DNA of 32,199 nt from Bryobacteraceae bacterium (GTDB lineage: Bacteria > Acidobacteriota > Terriglobia > Bryobacterales > Bryobacteraceae): the NCBI GenBank assembly GCA_030041985.1, contig JASIAM010000289.1, positions 1-32,199 of the forward strand, given 5' to 3'. Positions 15,811 to 24,593 of this stretch are shown one piece after another. The position numbers and the translations under genes were made by a program. The notes under the pieces are model-generated. The model had not been told where the DNA came from. It saw nothing but the letters and a program-made list of their open reading frames with translations, and did no database searches. Each line of letters begins with the position of its first letter. The first letter of the stretch is position 1.

Positions 15811-17136
15811 TCAAACTTCCAGCATGGCTGTGCTATCGCCGAACTTATCCAGGTGAACGCCCATTTTGTCCAGCAGCGCCAGCATGAGATTCGACATCGG
15901 AGTGTGCGCCGGGGAACTCAGGTGACGGCCGCCTTTTAGCTGTCCGGAGACGCCCCCGGCCACCACGATGGGAAGCGGATCGTGATCGTGCTGATTGCCG
16001 TTGCTCATGCTGCTGCCGTAAAGGACCGCGGCATGGTCCAGCAGGTTGCCATCGCCATCGGGTGTGGCCCGCATCTTCTCGAGTAAATAAGCGAGCACCT
16101 GCACGTGGTAGCGGTTAATGAGCGCGAATTTGTCCATGTTGGCGCGCACATTGGAATGGTGCGAGGCCGTGTGGAAGCCGTCACGCACGCCGCTTGCGGG
16201 GTAGGTCGCTCCGCTGGTGTCGCGCGCGTACATCATGGTCGCGATGCGCGTGATCTCGGCGCGGTAAGCGAGCACCAGCAAATCCCACATCAGCTTGATA
16301 TGGTCCTCGAATGCTTCGGGGATTCCGACCGGCGCTTCCGGAACATTCAATTCGTTGGCAGATTGCTGAGCAGCCTTCTGAATCCGCCGCTCAATTTCGC
16401 GGATGTCATCGAGATACTCCGTGAGGCGGACGCGGTCGCTGGGATCGAGCCTGCTCTGAAGGCGCGCCACCTTATCGGTGACCGAATCGAGAATGCTGCT
16501 GTCCTGCTTCTTGCGTGCCAGGCGCTGCGCCGCATTGCTGCCATCGCCGAATAGCCGCTCAAAGACCACCTGGGGGCTGTTCTCCATCGGCAGGGGCAGC
16601 GTCGCGGTCCGCCACGAGATGGTGTTGTAATACGCGCAGCCGTAGCCCGAGCCGCAGTTCAAACCGACTTCTTCGATGGCCAATTCGATCGATGGCAGCG
16701 GCGTGTCCTGCCCGATATGTTCGGCTAATAGCTGATCGAGCGTCATGCCTGCGTGCACCGAGCCTTTTTCCGGATGCGCTCCACTCAGGAACACGGCGGC
16801 CGAGCGCGCGTGATCCGCTCCGGCGTCCGAGCCAACCCCTCCCGCCAATGGATGCGCCAGGTTGCTGAACACGTTCACGCGATCGCGCAGTTTCTCTAGA
16901 GGCTTCAGGCTCTCAGAGAGCTCGAAACCCGTGCCATCCTGCGTAGGCGTCCACTTGTCCATAGTCGCGCCATGCGGGACGTAGATACCAAGGAACCGGC
17001 TCTTGGGGACTGCCGCGGTTTTGCTCAGCGGCGTCTGAGCGGGCAGCATCGAATCCAGCAGGGGCAACGCCAGGGTAACTCCCATGCCGCGCAAGAACGT
17101 GCGGCGGGGCAAATGTTTTTTGGTGATATACATCAT
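15811..17136 (-). CDS. DUF1552 Tat-exported protein
   Basis: This 441-residue member of the DUF1552 family has no known biochemical function. The N-terminus has a twin-arginine-like signal (LPRRTFLRGMGVTLALPLLDSMLPA). Family marks include 'FLGIYVPHGATMDKWTPT', 'FSNLAHPLAGG', 'HARSAAVFLSGAHPEKG' and the C-terminal 'VAGGVSGQLKGGRHL' with 'NLMLALLDKMGVHLDKFGDST'. The gene begins 10 bp after the stop of the DUF1592 cytochrome gene. The pairing of DUF1552 with DUF1592 is a recurrent operon in Acidobacteria, Planctomycetes and Verrucomicrobia. By context it is an exported partner of the cytochrome, perhaps a metal-binding hydrolase-like subunit; that is inference. It converges with the ThDP gene, with only 18 bp between the stops. 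Confidence 0.92.
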   Translation of the reverse strand: MMYITKKHLPRRTFLRGMGVTLALPLLDSMLPAQTPLSKTAAVPKSRFLGIYVPHGATMDKWTPTQDGTGFELSESLKPLEKLRDRVNVFSNLAHPLAGGVGSDAGADHARSAAVFLSGAHPEKGSVHAGMTLDQLLAEHIGQDTPLPSIELAIEEVGLNCGSGYGCAYYNTISWRTATLPLPMENSPQVVFERLFGDGSNAAQRLARKKQDSSILDSVTDKVARLQSRLDPSDRVRLTEYLDDIREIERRIQKAAQQSANELNVPEAPVGIPEAFEDHIKLMWDLLVLAYRAEITRIATMMYARDTSGATYPASGVRDGFHTASHHSNVRANMDKFALINRYHVQVLAYLLEKMRATPDGDGNLLDHAAVLYGSSMSNGNQHDHDPLPIVVAGGVSGQLKGGRHLSSPAHTPMSNLMLALLDKMGVHLDKFGDSTAMLEV

Positions 17137-17146
17137 GGCTCGACTC

Positions 17147-19582
17147 TCAATCCGCCTTTCGGCTACTGGACGCTTCTTTCATTCGCATCTGAAACGGTGC
17201 GCTCTTCACAATTCCCAATACAAGCTCGGAGAACCGGTACCGGTTGGGAGCCGCATCATGCATGATGGCGCGCACCACCGGCATATCGTAGTATTTCGTT
17301 TCCCGCCCGATTCCGTACATCAGCAGCTTTTCCGTCATCGTGCCGACAAACGCGTCGGGACGGTCGAGCAAGGCTTTCCGTAAACTTGCCGGTCCATCGA
17401 TCGGGGTGCCATCCACCAATTGGCCGGAGGCATCGATCGGGAAACCGGAATCCACGGTGCGCCATCGGCCGATGCCGTCGAAATTCTCGAGCGACAGTCC
17501 GATCGGGTCCATAATCTTGTGGCAGCCAGCGCACACCGGGTTGGAACGATGCGCTTCCATGCGCTCCCGAACGGATGTGGCCGCCGCGCCCGCCGCGTTT
17601 TCCTTCAGGGGAGGCACATTGGGCGGCGGTAATGGCGGTGGGCTGCCCAACAAATTCTCCAAAATCCATTTACCGCGCTGGACCGGCGATGTACGGTTGG
17701 CGTTGGAGGTGACCAGGAGCATGCTCCCTTGCCCCAGCAGGCCGCGGCGCGCATCACTCGGAACGGGAACGCGCCGGAAGTCGGGGCCGTAAACATTGGG
17801 AATGCCGTAATTCTTCGCAAGCCGTTCGTTGACGAACGTGTAATCGGCATCGAGCAGGTCCAATACGGAGCGGTCTTCGTGTACGATGCTGGCAACCAGC
17901 ATCTCTGTTTCTTTCTGGAATGCCTGGCGCAAATTGTCGTCAAAATCCGGGAACTCGCGCGAATCGGGATTAGCACTCTTGAGATCGCGCAAGTAGAGCC
18001 ACTGGCCCGCAAAATTCGTCACCAGCGCGCTGGCGCGCGGATCGCTGAGCATTCGCCGTGTCTGTTGTTCGAGGATGGCGGGATCGTGCAGCTTGCCCTG
18101 AATAGCCAGGTTCAGCAACTCATCGTCGGGAATACTCGACCAGAGAAAGAATGACAGGCGCGAAGCGAGTTCGGTATCGGTGATGCGATAGGGCGTATTC
18201 GGCGCGACGCTCGAGGGTGGCGGCTCGAACCGGAAAACAAATTCCGGGTCCGCTAAAATGCGGCGGAGCGCCATTTCGATTCCTGCGTCGAAACTGCCGG
18301 TAGCAGTGCGTTCCCGCTGGTAGAAGCTGAGGAGCGTTTCGAGATCGCCATCGTTCGGAGCGCGGCGAAATCCGCGGCGCACGAGGTTGGAGATAATCTG
18401 CCTGGCGCACGGAATCTCGTCGGCCGCTGCGCTGGGGTGGCAGATAAAGAATCGCCTGCGGCTGGGCGTATCGCCCGGGCCGGCCGCCTGGTAAGGGCCG
18501 GTAATGTCGACGCGCCCGAGGTGCGGAACCGTGGTGTACCCGTACTGCATGCCGATGTTGGGATCGTTGGTGCTGTTCAACGGGCGATGCACCAGGTCTT
18601 CGATCGCCGCGTAGCTTTTCTCGAGAAATGCGACGCCAAGATTTTGCGGGCCGGCCTTCACCTGGACGCGGAATTCCAGATGAATATCCGGAGTCATTTT
18701 GGCGCGCTCCTCCTGAGGATCGGAGAGTGGCTCCAGCGGAATCGGCGAACCGGGCTTTTCGCGCATGAAGAACATCGGCACTTCGTCCAGCTTGTACAGT
18801 TTGATCCGCTGGCCGTTCAGGGTAACTTCCAACTCCTGTCCTTCGGCTCCCTCCCCGAATACCTGGCCAAAGCTGAGCTTGGTAAGCGACAGTTTGATCG
18901 AATATTCGCCATCGAGCGGGAAATTGTGACGGATGACCGTGCCACCGCGTGTTCCAAGCGGCTGGCCATCGAGTGTCTCGGTTTGCGTGAGATCGCCTTT
19001 GACGGTGTAGGTGACATCCGTAGGCGCGGTTTCCGGGTCGCCCACCGCAAGCCGGCTGATCTTCGCCGCCGCGGAGACGTAGCGTTCGAGCAGCGCAGGG
19101 GAAACCCCCAGGACATCGGCGATGTTGTCAAAGCCGTTGGAGGAATCATCGGCCGGCAGCAGCGTGGCAGGGTCCACTTCGACGGCCAGCAAATCCCGGA
19201 TCGCATTAGCGTACTCGCCGCGATTCATGCGGTGCAACGGAGTCCGGCCAGGGTTCGGATTTGCGGCGGCAGCGCGGTCGAGCGAATCTTCCAGCGTGCT
19301 GGTAAAGGCGTCCAGGGTTTTACGGTCGGGCCGTCTGGCGCCGGCCGGCGGCATCATGCCGGCTCGCAGCTTGCGCACAACCTTCTCCCAGGTTTCGGCG
19401 TCTCGGCCAACGTGTTCCAGCTCCAGCTTGTCGAGAGCCAGGCCGCCGGTATTCAGCTTTTGGTTGTGGCAGGTGATGCAGTATTGATTGAGCAACGCCT
19501 GCGGGGCGATTTCTTGGCCCCAAGCGGATGAGGCCGCTACCACGGCCACGGCCAGCGGAAATTGTAGGGCGAAGCTTTTCAT
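17147..19582 (-). CDS. DUF1592/DUF1588/DUF1585 c-type cytochrome (Planctomycete-type)
   Basis: This is an 811-residue exported protein. The start is the ATG at 19582, whose first base is the last base of the ankyrin stop (TAATG), so translation is coupled; a longer frame upstream is a shadow inside the ankyrin gene. The signal peptide ends near AWGQE. A PSCyt1-type heme motif, CITCH, lies at 35-39 and is followed by DUF1587 ('LNTGGLALD', 'GMMPPAGARRP', 'LHRMNRGEYANAIRDLLAVEVD'). DUF1595 and DUF1592 follow ('LADPEFVFRFE', 'LASRLSFFLWSSIPDDELL', 'NFAGQWLYLRDL'). DUF1588 ('RRGLLGQGSMLLVTSNANRTSPVQRGKWILENLLG') leads into a second heme motif CAGCHK near residue 680, and DUF1585 closes the protein. 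It is expected in the periplasm or outer membrane as an electron-transfer protein. The family function is not established. Confidence 0.94.
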   Translation of the reverse strand: MKSFALQFPLAVAVVAASSAWGQEIAPQALLNQYCITCHNQKLNTGGLALDKLELEHVGRDAETWEKVVRKLRAGMMPPAGARRPDRKTLDAFTSTLEDSLDRAAAANPNPGRTPLHRMNRGEYANAIRDLLAVEVDPATLLPADDSSNGFDNIADVLGVSPALLERYVSAAAKISRLAVGDPETAPTDVTYTVKGDLTQTETLDGQPLGTRGGTVIRHNFPLDGEYSIKLSLTKLSFGQVFGEGAEGQELEVTLNGQRIKLYKLDEVPMFFMREKPGSPIPLEPLSDPQEERAKMTPDIHLEFRVQVKAGPQNLGVAFLEKSYAAIEDLVHRPLNSTNDPNIGMQYGYTTVPHLGRVDITGPYQAAGPGDTPSRRRFFICHPSAAADEIPCARQIISNLVRRGFRRAPNDGDLETLLSFYQRERTATGSFDAGIEMALRRILADPEFVFRFEPPPSSVAPNTPYRITDTELASRLSFFLWSSIPDDELLNLAIQGKLHDPAILEQQTRRMLSDPRASALVTNFAGQWLYLRDLKSANPDSREFPDFDDNLRQAFQKETEMLVASIVHEDRSVLDLLDADYTFVNERLAKNYGIPNVYGPDFRRVPVPSDARRGLLGQGSMLLVTSNANRTSPVQRGKWILENLLGSPPPLPPPNVPPLKENAAGAAATSVRERMEAHRSNPVCAGCHKIMDPIGLSLENFDGIGRWRTVDSGFPIDASGQLVDGTPIDGPASLRKALLDRPDAFVGTMTEKLLMYGIGRETKYYDMPVVRAIMHDAAPNRYRFSELVLGIVKSAPFQMRMKEASSSRKAD

Positions 19583-21108
19583 TACCGCGGCACCGCCGCC
19601 GTGGTTGCTTCCGCGCTGCCCATTAACTGGTTGAGCAGCGCGATGGCTTTCGGTTTCGCTTCGGGAGGCCGCACGGCCAGAAAGATACCCTGCGCGAAAA
19701 TCATCGGCGTCCGTCCGGCGATATCCTTCACGTCCAGTTTGGCGCCATGGTCGGCCAGAATCTGAATGATCGATACCCATCCGCGATTCGCTGCGCCGTG
19801 CACGGCGGTCAAGCCCAGCGAGTTGGCGGCGTTCACTTCCGCTCCACGATCCAGACACAGCTTGACGGCTTCGATGTACGCCTCCTCGCTGTGACTGTAG
19901 GTCTGGCCGGGAATCCAGTTGATGCCCGATGCGGCCATGAGCGCGGTAGTCCCCTGCGTGGTCTGGATGTTCGGGTCAGCGCCGTTTGCGAGCAGCAGCC
20001 GCATCACCTCGATATCGCCGGATAGAGCGGCGCGGATGAACGGCGTTTGCCCGTCAAAGTTCACCCAGGAGGCATCGAACTGCATCAGGCCGTGTACGGG
20101 AACCGTGTCGGTTCTGAGGTTTGTATCAGCTCCCTTCTGAAGCAGCGCCTTGATTAGGTCCAGCGGGTCGCGCCCATCGGTCGGAAGGTCGCCGTATTTT
20201 TCGTGATTGAAGTTGCGGAGATCGATGGCGGCAAACAACGCCGCGCGATGATAATCGTCGGCCGCATTCGGATTGGCGCCCCGTGCGAGCAACTCTGTCG
20301 CGAGTCCGACCTGCCCGTTGAGCAAAGCAATGATCAGCGGTGTGGTGTGATTGCCGGAGGATTGGTTGCTATCGGCTCCGTGATCGAGCAGGAGCCGCAT
20401 CATATCGGCGTTGCCGTCGCGCACCGCAAAGAGCAGAGGCGTCATGCCGCCATCGGCCGTCGGCAGTGCGCGCTGCCGGATGATTCCTGTTCCCGAGGCT
20501 CCGCCGGCGCGCGCCGGCACATACTCGCCCTGGGGTATCGTCACCTTCGTGTGGCCGTTAATGTCAGCGCCGCGCGATAAAAGCAGCTTGACCACGTCGG
20601 TATGATTTTCGAGCACCGCCCACATGAGCGCGGTCTGCTCGTGCACACTCTCTTTCGCATTGACATGGGCGCCGCGATCGAGGAGCAATCTGACCGCGTC
20701 CAGACTACCGGCGCGGGCCGCAGTCATGAGAGCCGTTTCTCCGCCTGCATTGGCGCTGTCTGGATCGGCACCCGCGTCTAACAATATGCGGAGCATCGGG
20801 GCGCTTCCGTTCATAGCCGCGAGAGCCATCGGAGTAACGCCGTACCGGTTTACCGCTTTGATATCCGCTCCGGCTTGAATGAGTGCTTTGGCCGCGTTGC
20901 CATCATCGCGGCGCACCGCCCAGTGCAACGCGGTGGTGCCATCGGGTTGCGGAGCGTTAATGCGCGCGCGATCGGCCGGCAGAGAGCGGAGAACCGACGT
21001 GTCGCCCCGCATGATGGCGTCGGCCAATGAAGAATCGGCGCCGGCGGCAAATACCGCGCTTCCACCGCCCAGCAACGAAACCAGCAGCACAATCGGAATT
21101 TGGCGCAA
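19582..21108 (-). CDS. Secreted ankyrin-repeat protein
   Basis: This protein has 508 residues from a TTG at 21108, preceded by GGGGAGGG. That start follows a plausible promoter at 21180-21152 and yields a clean signal peptide (MRQIPIVLLVSLLGGGSAVFA). Extending the frame to 21279 would place the start upstream of the promoter. From residue about 30 to the end it carries roughly ten ankyrin repeats with the consensus G-x-TALHxAxxxGxxxxxxxLLxxGAD, for example 'DGTTALHWAVRRDDGNAAKALIQAGAD' and 'TALMWAVLENHTDVVKLLLSRGAD'. Two repeats contain loop insertions near 215-245. It should be a periplasmic protein-binding scaffold. The stop overlaps the next start (TAATG), so ankyrin, DUF1592 and DUF1552 proteins are made together and may form one complex. 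Confidence 0.92.
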   Translation of the reverse strand: MRQIPIVLLVSLLGGGSAVFAAGADSSLADAIMRGDTSVLRSLPADRARINAPQPDGTTALHWAVRRDDGNAAKALIQAGADIKAVNRYGVTPMALAAMNGSAPMLRILLDAGADPDSANAGGETALMTAARAGSLDAVRLLLDRGAHVNAKESVHEQTALMWAVLENHTDVVKLLLSRGADINGHTKVTIPQGEYVPARAGGASGTGIIRQRALPTADGGMTPLLFAVRDGNADMMRLLLDHGADSNQSSGNHTTPLIIALLNGQVGLATELLARGANPNAADDYHRAALFAAIDLRNFNHEKYGDLPTDGRDPLDLIKALLQKGADTNLRTDTVPVHGLMQFDASWVNFDGQTPFIRAALSGDIEVMRLLLANGADPNIQTTQGTTALMAASGINWIPGQTYSHSEEAYIEAVKLCLDRGAEVNAANSLGLTAVHGAANRGWVSIIQILADHGAKLDVKDIAGRTPMIFAQGIFLAVRPPEAKPKAIALLNQLMGSAEATTAAVPR

Positions 21109-21151
21109 GTTCCCTCCCCGCAGTCTCGTCCTCGAACGAAACGGTCTACTT

Positions 21152-21180
21152 ATTCGATCATTCCCGCATGCCCGCGTCAA
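21152..21180 (-). promoter_or_regulatory. Probable promoter of the ankyrin-DUF1592-DUF1552 operon
   Basis: Read on the minus strand, TTGACG (21180-21175) is followed after 17 bp by TCGAAT (21157-21152). The -35 matches 5 of 6 and the -10 matches 4 of 6 bases. Initiation near 21145 would leave a leader of about 37 nt before the TTG start at 21108, and it excludes the longer frame that begins at 21279. Confidence 0.5.
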
Positions 21181-21247
21181 GCCTTTGATTTGTTGCGCTT
21201 TGCCGTGGATAAATGCTACCTGTAAGAGCGGTAAGAGGGCCTTCCTT

Positions 21248-21934
21248 ATGAAAGTGCTGGTTATCGACGTTGGCGGCACCCACGTTAAGATTCTTGCAAC
21301 CGGTCAGCAACAGCCCATGAAATTCCTATCGGGCCCGAAGATGACCCCGAGACAGATGGTTTCCCAAGTTCGGAAGGCCGCCAGCGGTTGGACCTATGGC
21401 GCAGTTGCCATCGGTTATCCAGGACCGGTGCTGCGGGGCCGCCCGATCGCCGACCCGTACAACTTGGGTCGGGGCTGGGTAGGATTCGATTTCCATAAAG
21501 CATTCGGAGTCCCGGTCAAGGTCGTCAACGATGCTGCGATGCAAGCGTTGGGAAGCTACCGGGGCGGCAAGATGCTCTTTCTCGGACTAGGCACTGGCCT
21601 CGGAACGGCAATGGTTGTAGACGGTGTTGTGGAACCGATGGAATTGGGTCATCTCCCTTACAAGAAGGGAACCTATGAGGAGTACGTTGGCGTAAAGGGA
21701 TTAGAGAAGCACGGCAAGAGGAAATGGCGGCGCGATGTCGCCGATGTAGTCGCCCGCTTGCTCGCTGCCCTCGAACCCGATGACGTGGTTCTCGGCGGAG
21801 GGAATACCAAAGAATTGAAAGAACTGCCTCCCCATTGCCGGCTGGGAGACAACAGCAACGCGTTTCTGGGTGGATTTCAGCTTTGGCAGAAAGAACGCAC
21901 GGGTAAAGGTTCCCGCCAAACACCTCCGCAGTAA
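21248..21934 (+). CDS. Short ROK-family sugar kinase (polyphosphate glucokinase-like)
   Basis: This 228-residue protein starts at the ATG at 21248 with AGAGGG upstream. The phosphate-binding DVGGTHVK motif lies at 7-14. The catalytic Asp is D95 in VVNDAAM. The second phosphate loop is GLGTGLGT at 113-120, and ELGH at 132-135 matches the ROK substrate motif. The overall pattern is closest to polyphosphate/ATP glucokinases, which phosphorylate glucose at C6. The usual ROK zinc-binding Cys cluster is absent, as in polyphosphate glucokinases. At 228 residues it is slightly shorter than the usual 240-270. It is cytoplasmic, divergent from the ankyrin operon, and its stop faces the soxD-like gene 20 bp away. 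Confidence 0.85.
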   Translation: MKVLVIDVGGTHVKILATGQQQPMKFLSGPKMTPRQMVSQVRKAASGWTYGAVAIGYPGPVLRGRPIADPYNLGRGWVGFDFHKAFGVPVKVVNDAAMQALGSYRGGKMLFLGLGTGLGTAMVVDGVVEPMELGHLPYKKGTYEEYVGVKGLEKHGKRKWRRDVADVVARLLAALEPDDVVLGGGNTKELKELPPHCRLGDNSNAFLGGFQLWQKERTGKGSRQTPPQ

Positions 21935-21953
21935 GAGTACAGCTTTAACGCGA

Positions 21954-22541
21954 TCATGGGTAGCCTTGAAGTCTTGGCTCGCCGTGCTTCCACTGCGGCG
22001 GAAGACCGTATCCATCACGATTCGGCATTTTCACCTTAGGCAGACTCTGGGCATCCAGGACTTCATCCTCCTTAATGACACCGTTCTTATAGAGGAGGAA
22101 AGCGGTGAGTGAGTACACCTCGTCCGGCGCGAGTGTCCCTTCCTTGCCTAGAGGCATGCCGCGGTTGATGTAATCCCATATCGTTGTAGCGTAGGGCGAG
22201 TGTACACTCATGGTGTTCAAATCGTTGACGCAAGGGGCCAGGCAAAAGGCAGAGGTGTCCGGCTTCACATCCTTCCGGCTAATCAACGTAGGTGCATGCA
22301 TGCCTGATCCGCTTGCCCCGTGGCATCCTGCGCACCCTTTGCGTGTATAGAGCACCGCACCTTCTTTGGCTGTCCCGTGGCCCTGCGGAAGTTCTTTGCC
22401 TGTGGGGCTGATGGCGATGTCCCATTTATGGATTTCTTCCGCAGAGGGGGTCCTGCCAAGGCCATAAGTGGGCGATTGCGACCACACAATCTGAGAAATT
22501 CCAAAGATCGCAGCGAATAGATAAATCTTACGCCAGACCAT
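21954..22541 (-). CDS. soxD: SoxD-like monoheme c-type cytochrome
   Basis: This protein has 195 residues from the ATG at 22541, which overlaps the end of soxC by 14 bp and has GGGAG 8 bp upstream. The signal peptide is residues 1-22. It then reads 'SPTYGLGRTPSAEEIHKWDIAISPTGKELPQGHGT', the typical opening of SoxD ('GLGRxxTxxEIxxWDIdvxPdGxgLPxGxGt'). The single heme motif CAGCH is at 70-74, with a likely Met ligand in NRGMPLGKEG near 131. SoxD is the electron-accepting partner of SoxC, the sulfane dehydrogenase, and passes electrons to cytochrome c. Paracoccus SoxD is diheme; this one has a single heme. The assignment depends on the N-terminal motif and on the overlapping soxC gene. Confidence 0.82.
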   Translation of the reverse strand: MVWRKIYLFAAIFGISQIVWSQSPTYGLGRTPSAEEIHKWDIAISPTGKELPQGHGTAKEGAVLYTRKGCAGCHGASGSGMHAPTLISRKDVKPDTSAFCLAPCVNDLNTMSVHSPYATTIWDYINRGMPLGKEGTLAPDEVYSLTAFLLYKNGVIKEDEVLDAQSLPKVKMPNRDGYGLPPQWKHGEPRLQGYP

Positions 22542-23763
22542 TGTGCACGCTCCCATCGCTCGCGATTTTCCACGGTTGAACGGAATTATCGGCCCCTGGG
22601 ACCCGGAAGTTCTCGTCCAAAGGCTTGTTCCAATACTTAGCGGCCTCCGCCCGGGTCGGTTGAACCGTGCCCAATTCATCGGTGCAGCGCGACATCAGCT
22701 CACATTCTTTTCCATCCCACTTCCAGTTGAGACCAAATCGGGTATGCGCCATGGGATGCGCGGGCGATCGCAGGTCGGCACTCTTCCAACTCCGGCCGCC
22801 GTCGGTGGAAACTTCCACTCCGCGGATTGCGCCAGCGCCAGACCACGCCAAGCCGCTGATTTCGTAGAAGCCGGGTCCGGACAACTGCTGGCCGCCGGAA
22901 GGATAAGTGATGACGGATTTCGGCCCGATCTGGTGAGTGAGCGCCGCCACCTTCGGGTCGGGGTTGATGTGTCCGTAGTCGTCATAGGTCATATAATAAC
23001 GGTCGACGACCTTGATTCGCCTCAGGTACTTGATCTGATAGATGCCCTCGAAACCGGGAACCATGAGCCGCAGGGGGAAGCCTTGCTGGGGACGGAGTGG
23101 CTCGCCATTCATTGCGTAGCACACCACGCAGTCGTCCAGGGCCTTGGCAAGGGGGATACTGGAGTCGCCCTTAATCTCCTCGGCTCCTTCGGCAACGATC
23201 CAGGACGCTGAGTTTTGCACGCCGGCCTCCTTGAGCAGCAAAGGGAGCGGCACGCCAGTCCATTCGGCGCAACTGGTCAGTCCATGCGTTTCCTGCACGG
23301 TTTTGTGAGTGGGCCGCGCCCGGTTTCCGAGGCACTCGATGAAGTGAACCCGGGAGACGTAGGGGAGGCGCTTGAGATCTTCCATGGTGAAGATCAGCGG
23401 CCGATCGACCATACCATGGATCATGAGACGGTGCTCCCGCGGGTCGATATCGGGAACATACGCGCCGCGGTGAGTTGCCGTATAGAAGAGCGAGGATGGC
23501 GTAATGATCCCGAACGAATCCTGAAGTGGAGTCAGGACATGAAACGTAAGCCCGAATTCGTCCGGCGAATGTCTCTCAGCCACGGGAATACGCACCGAGG
23601 TGACAAAACGAGAGCGATCGCCATAAGCGATCAGTTCGTCCACTTTTTTGGACGGCATCCCCTGGGCTTGGCCCTTGGCAACCTCTCTGCCGCCTGCGCC
23701 TAGACCGGCTAACGCGACGCTATTCTTCAAGAATCCACGGCGATTAAAACTCTTAGAAGCCAT
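22528..23763 (-). CDS. soxC: SoxC-like molybdenum sulfane/sulfite dehydrogenase, Tat-exported
   Basis: This 411-residue enzyme of the sulfite oxidase family starts at the ATG at 23763 with GAGGAGAG upstream. The twin-arginine signal FNRRGFLKNSVALAGLGAGG predicts export of the folded Mo enzyme. The Mo-ligand Cys is C144 in HFIECLGNRARP. The following 'TVQETHGLTSCAEWTGVPL' is the feature that separates SoxC from SorA and YedY. Further sulfite-oxidase-fold marks are 'GFPLRLMVPGFEGIYQIKYLRRIKV' near residues 225-250, and the C-terminal dimerisation domain 'GVEVSTDGGRSWKSADL'. SoxC with SoxD oxidises the sulfane sulfur bound to SoxYZ in the Sox pathway. No soxXYZAB gene is in this window, so the natural substrate here could be sulfite or another sulfur compound. 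Confidence 0.87.
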   Translation of the reverse strand: MASKSFNRRGFLKNSVALAGLGAGGREVAKGQAQGMPSKKVDELIAYGDRSRFVTSVRIPVAERHSPDEFGLTFHVLTPLQDSFGIITPSSLFYTATHRGAYVPDIDPREHRLMIHGMVDRPLIFTMEDLKRLPYVSRVHFIECLGNRARPTHKTVQETHGLTSCAEWTGVPLPLLLKEAGVQNSASWIVAEGAEEIKGDSSIPLAKALDDCVVCYAMNGEPLRPQQGFPLRLMVPGFEGIYQIKYLRRIKVVDRYYMTYDDYGHINPDPKVAALTHQIGPKSVITYPSGGQQLSGPGFYEISGLAWSGAGAIRGVEVSTDGGRSWKSADLRSPAHPMAHTRFGLNWKWDGKECELMSRCTDELGTVQPTRAEAAKYWNKPLDENFRVPGADNSVQPWKIASDGSVHNGLA

Positions 23764-23785
23764 GAGTCTCTCCTCTCGGCCCGAG

Positions 23786-24556
23786 CTATTCGGGCTGCGT
23801 TCCCGCTTTGATATGCCCTTCCTGAATGTCTTTGTTATTTTCCTCGCAAGAGTATTCCATGATTTCCCACTCCGGGTGCAAGTTCCACGTCCGGATGCTA
23901 TCCCATTTTCGTGTATAAGTCTTCGGATCGTCGATTGTGAGGACGTAATCGATGTGGCCCAGATCGCGGCGTGTATACCGCTCGATAGTGTGTAACTGAT
24001 CGCTCACGGGATGTCCGATGGTATCGACGCGCGTCTTGCCGTTGAAGCCGATGGTGTCGATCACCAACGTGTCGCCTTCCCAGTGGCCGACCGAGTTGCC
24101 GAACCAGGTGGGGTCGGGGTTTTTAGGATGTTGGCGGCCATCGATGGGTACTACGTGGAACCACGTGTTCTGCTCCCACAGAAAAGCAATGTATTTATCA
24201 TTCTGGATGATCTGAACGGGATGTGGCCCTCCGACCGAACGCAGCAAGCCAAAAGGCAGACAAGTTCCGGCGTAGTCGCCTTTGGCGGCATCGTAGCTCT
24301 CCCACTGCTGCCTGCCCCAAGCCGTGTACGGAAGTTCCCCGGAAGGTTTGCAGCAGCGCTCTGCCTTGGTGACATCGGCCATGCGCGGAGGTTGCCATAC
24401 ACCGCTGAAGTCCGGTTTGCCGCTAGCCGTTCGCGGAACCGGTCCTGTGGGAGCCTTGTATCCGGGCGTCTCATCCCCCGCGGCGGAGTGCGTGAAGAAC
24501 GGAATTATCACCACAGCCACGGCCGCAAGTCCGATGCTTGCCGAACGCTTACTCAT
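23786..24556 (-). CDS. Secreted acidobacterial 'DFSGVW' family protein, function unknown
   Basis: This 256-residue protein starts at the ATG at 24556 with a strong AGGAGGG. The N-terminal signal peptide covers about residues 1-26. The body has the pattern I associate with a family expanded in Acidobacteria: 'GKPDFSGVWQPP' near 46, then 'PVQIIQNDKYIAFLWEQNTWFHVVPIDGRQHP', 'DPTWFGNSVGHWEGDTLVIDTIGFNGKTRVD', 'HTIERYTRRDLGHIDYVLTIDDPKTYTRKW' and a C-terminal 'YSCEENN'. It looks beta-rich and lipocalin-like in strand pattern, which is inference. It is the first gene of a three-gene unit with soxC and soxD (22 bp gap), so a role as a periplasmic accessory or ligand-binding protein for that enzyme is possible. 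Function unknown. Confidence 0.85.
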   Translation of the reverse strand: MSKRSASIGLAAVAVVIIPFFTHSAAGDETPGYKAPTGPVPRTASGKPDFSGVWQPPRMADVTKAERCCKPSGELPYTAWGRQQWESYDAAKGDYAGTCLPFGLLRSVGGPHPVQIIQNDKYIAFLWEQNTWFHVVPIDGRQHPKNPDPTWFGNSVGHWEGDTLVIDTIGFNGKTRVDTIGHPVSDQLHTIERYTRRDLGHIDYVLTIDDPKTYTRKWDSIRTWNLHPEWEIMEYSCEENNKDIQEGHIKAGTQPE

Positions 24557-24593
24557 TGCGATTAACCCTCCTGTTTACCCAGTACGTGGCGTT

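Noticed and set aside
18437-19531. Plus-strand frame of 364 codons opposite the DUF1592 gene
   Set aside because: It is antisense to a multi-domain family protein with heme motifs; no ribosome site and no recognisable domain.
19583-19858. N-terminal extension of the DUF1592 protein by 92 residues
   Set aside because: The extension lies inside the ankyrin gene in another frame; the inner ATG gives a proper signal peptide and TAATG coupling.
21109-21279. N-terminal extension of the ankyrin protein to 21279
   Set aside because: It would start upstream of the probable promoter; the TTG at 21108 has GGGGAGGG and yields a signal peptide.
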